64,000 nt of DNA from Spirosoma foliorum (GTDB lineage Bacteria > Bacteroidota > Bacteroidia > Cytophagales > Spirosomataceae). The stretch is taken from NCBI RefSeq assembly GCF_014117325.1, contig NZ_CP059732.1, positions 806,001 to 870,000 on the forward strand, in the 5' to 3' direction. Below, one piece after another: positions 62,788 through 64,000 of the stretch. The first letter of the stretch is position 1, and every line of letters starts with the position of its first letter. The translations under genes were made by a program, and so were the position numbers. Under the pieces are notes generated by a model. The model did no database searches. It saw nothing but the letters and a program-made list of their open reading frames with translations, and was not told the DNA's origin.

Positions 62788-64000
62788 ATGAGCCTGCAAA
62801 TACGAATCAATGGGGAGGAGATGGATCTGGCTCCCAACATGAGCACTGAGCTGGAGCTGCTCAATCCGTACCTGACGTTTGAGGATGTTCTGACCAGCAA
62901 AGCCACCATTCCCGCGCTGCCGATTACGGGCAAAAACCGGATCATCTTAGGCTTTCCAGAGCAGCTCCAAAACGATGCCGTAGGGCTCCGCTACGAGTGC
63001 GAAAAGTACTATAATGGCCAGCTCCTCCAGCAAGGCGTGGCCATCCTAACGGAGGCCTCTGATAGTTACACGTTTCAGGTGGTGCAGGCATTGGGTGAGC
63101 TGTTTGGTGATCTGCACACCACGCCACTCTCCGAAGTGGATTTTGGTAGTATTTCCCTGCCTGCCACGCTGCTGCCGGTGGTGCAGCAGTTTGGTCCCGG
63201 CATGGAGGTGCGAAATGTGGCCGCTTTTCCTACTATTCTCAATCCAGATTATTATGGATCTAATGGGGCATCCATCTCCTACTCTGGCAAAGTGAATGAG
63301 TACACCGCTGGAGCCTACACAGCAGCGGAGCCAAAGGTGCCTATGCCGTTTTTGATGGAGGTCATTAAGCGCTTTTTCGAGTTAACAGGGGTAAGTATTT
63401 CGGGCTCTTTTCTGGCTCATACGGAGCTGCAAAAGCTGCTTTTCTACAATACTAGGGCATTAGATGGCAGCTACACGCTGATTTTGAGCCAGCACCTGCC
63501 AGCGCTCACCATGCCGGTGCTGTTGCTGGAGCTACGCAAGCTATTTGGCCTGGCCATGCTGATAGATCCAGCCGAAAAATCCATTAAGCTAGATTTTTTA
63601 GGCGACTTTTTGGGCAACACGGCCACGAAAGACTGGAGCGAAAAGGCCGTAAAGACCTACAAAAAACGACCAGAGTTAAACCGCAGGCTTTTACTCTCCA
63701 GTGTGGTCGATGGCGGTGATGGCCTGGCTAAAGACAACCCGCCAGAGCTGGCCGACTATCTAACACCCGTACTGGACGAGGAGACAGGAACCACGCCAAT
63801 AAGCTGCCAGCTTTCCACCCTGTTAACGGATGCCACCACAGGCCTGGCCATAACCAAACAGGCAGGCAGAACAGCACAGTTTAGCCAGCTCACCAGTAAT
63901 TTTAGTCCACGGCTTTTATTCTGGAATGGACTCACGGCTGGCCTGCCGGTGGCCACGGCAAAATCAGGGGGCTACTCCTTGTACTGGACGGGAGCCGATG
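62788..64000 (+). CDS. Large phage protein, 3' end outside window
   Basis: An open frame of at least 404 codons that runs off the right edge. It begins MSLQIRINGEEMDLAPNMST and contains FEDVLTSKATIPALPITGKN, VIKRFFELTGVSISGSFLAH and LLELRKLFGLAMLIDPAEKS. It lies 2 bases after the DUF5977 gene and has the phage's typical codon bias. A tail or baseplate protein is likely from context. I do not recognise a domain. Confidence 0.75.
   Translation, partial: MSLQIRINGEEMDLAPNMSTELELLNPYLTFEDVLTSKATIPALPITGKNRIILGFPEQLQNDAVGLRYECEKYYNGQLLQQGVAILTEASDSYTFQVVQALGELFGDLHTTPLSEVDFGSISLPATLLPVVQQFGPGMEVRNVAAFPTILNPDYYGSNGASISYSGKVNEYTAGAYTAAEPKVPMPFLMEVIKRFFELTGVSISGSFLAHTELQKLLFYNTRALDGSYTLILSQHLPALTMPVLLLELRKLFGLAMLIDPAEKSIKLDFLGDFLGNTATKDWSEKAVKTYKKRPELNRRLLLSSVVDGGDGLAKDNPPELADYLTPVLDEETGTTPISCQLSTLLTDATTGLAITKQAGRTAQFSQLTSNFSPRLLFWNGLTAGLPVATAKSGGYSLYWTGAD

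Larger units (their letters stand above)
44559..64000. mobile_element. Prophage or phage-derived element (partial, right end outside window)
   Basis: The left edge is the truncated integrase next to the IS982 element. Inside are a divergent repressor, dense small early genes, SSB, a portal-like protein, a DUF6712-like protein, lysis proteins and large tail or surface proteins, mostly on the plus strand with short or overlapping junctions. Two minus-strand genes are cargo. Base composition differs from the flank by frequent TGGCC words. The right attachment site is outside the window. No large terminase or major capsid gene is seen. Confidence 0.8.

Noticed and set aside
1..64000. CRISPR arrays, rRNA genes and restriction or toxin-antitoxin systems
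   Set aside because: I looked for spaced direct repeats, rRNA-like sequence and characteristic motifs on both strands and found none that I could support.

Overview
This window looks like a chromosome segment of a Bacteroidota species, most likely a Cytophagales bacterium of the Spirosoma type. That placement is inferred from recognised families: a Wza/Wzc-type export pair, LytTR regulators beside a TPR histidine kinase, permeases with a prefix domain paired with PadR, DUF5977- and DUF6712-like phage proteins, and the lack of strong Shine-Dalgarno sites. No rRNA is present and no taxonomic marker was tested.

Region 1 (about 0.5-18.0 kb) is an exopolysaccharide cluster. It reads Wza-like export lipoprotein, Wzc-like tyrosine autokinase, priming sugar-phosphate transferase, GT26, Wzx-like flippase, GT2, GT4, Wzy-like polymerase, GT2, three GT4 and a beta-helix lipoprotein. 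A convergent GT4 on the minus strand closes it. Together these genes could prime, build, flip, polymerise and export a lipid-linked heteropolysaccharide. An IS3 OrfA remnant follows.

Region 2 (19-22.2 kb) is a tightly packed sugar-oxidation operon: aldo/keto reductase, zinc dehydrogenase, TIM-barrel isomerase/epimerase and a RhaM-like mutarotase. It suggests oxidative use of a 6-deoxy sugar such as L-fucose. Region 3 (22.3-27.8 kb) has a PadR/FtsX-type permease pair, a receiver-only response regulator, a LuxR-type HTH protein and a MITE-like inverted repeat. Region 4 (27.8-34.1 kb, minus strand) is a carbohydrate ABC importer operon: LamG protein, binding lipoprotein, two permeases, an (alpha/alpha)6-type lipoprotein and the ATPase. 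It contains two long perfect hairpins, one of which abuts the stop codon of the binding-protein gene.

Region 5 (34.5-42 kb) holds a small hypothetical gene, an HSL-type esterase, a tail-fibre fragment, a LytTR regulator with a TPR histidine kinase, and two copies of a leader plus small ORF. The leaders carry 21-bp-phased GTCGTTyAT-like repeats. A LytTR-only protein and a hypothetical follow.

Region 6 (42.0-45.1 kb) is a nested scar. A phage integrase is cut by an IS982-family element, whose own transposase gene is cut by an intact IS110 element with a candidate bridge RNA.

Region 7 (45.1-64 kb, running off the window) is a prophage or phage-derived element. It has a repressor and operator, small early genes, a QALGGH-like zinc-finger protein, a tRNA, SSB, a portal-like protein, a DUF6712-like protein, a lysis module and tail or surface proteins. 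Two cargo insertions (a lipoprotein, and a DoxX + ECF sigma pair) differ in composition. I see no large terminase and no major capsid protein in the visible part, and the integrase is destroyed, so the element is probably immobile.
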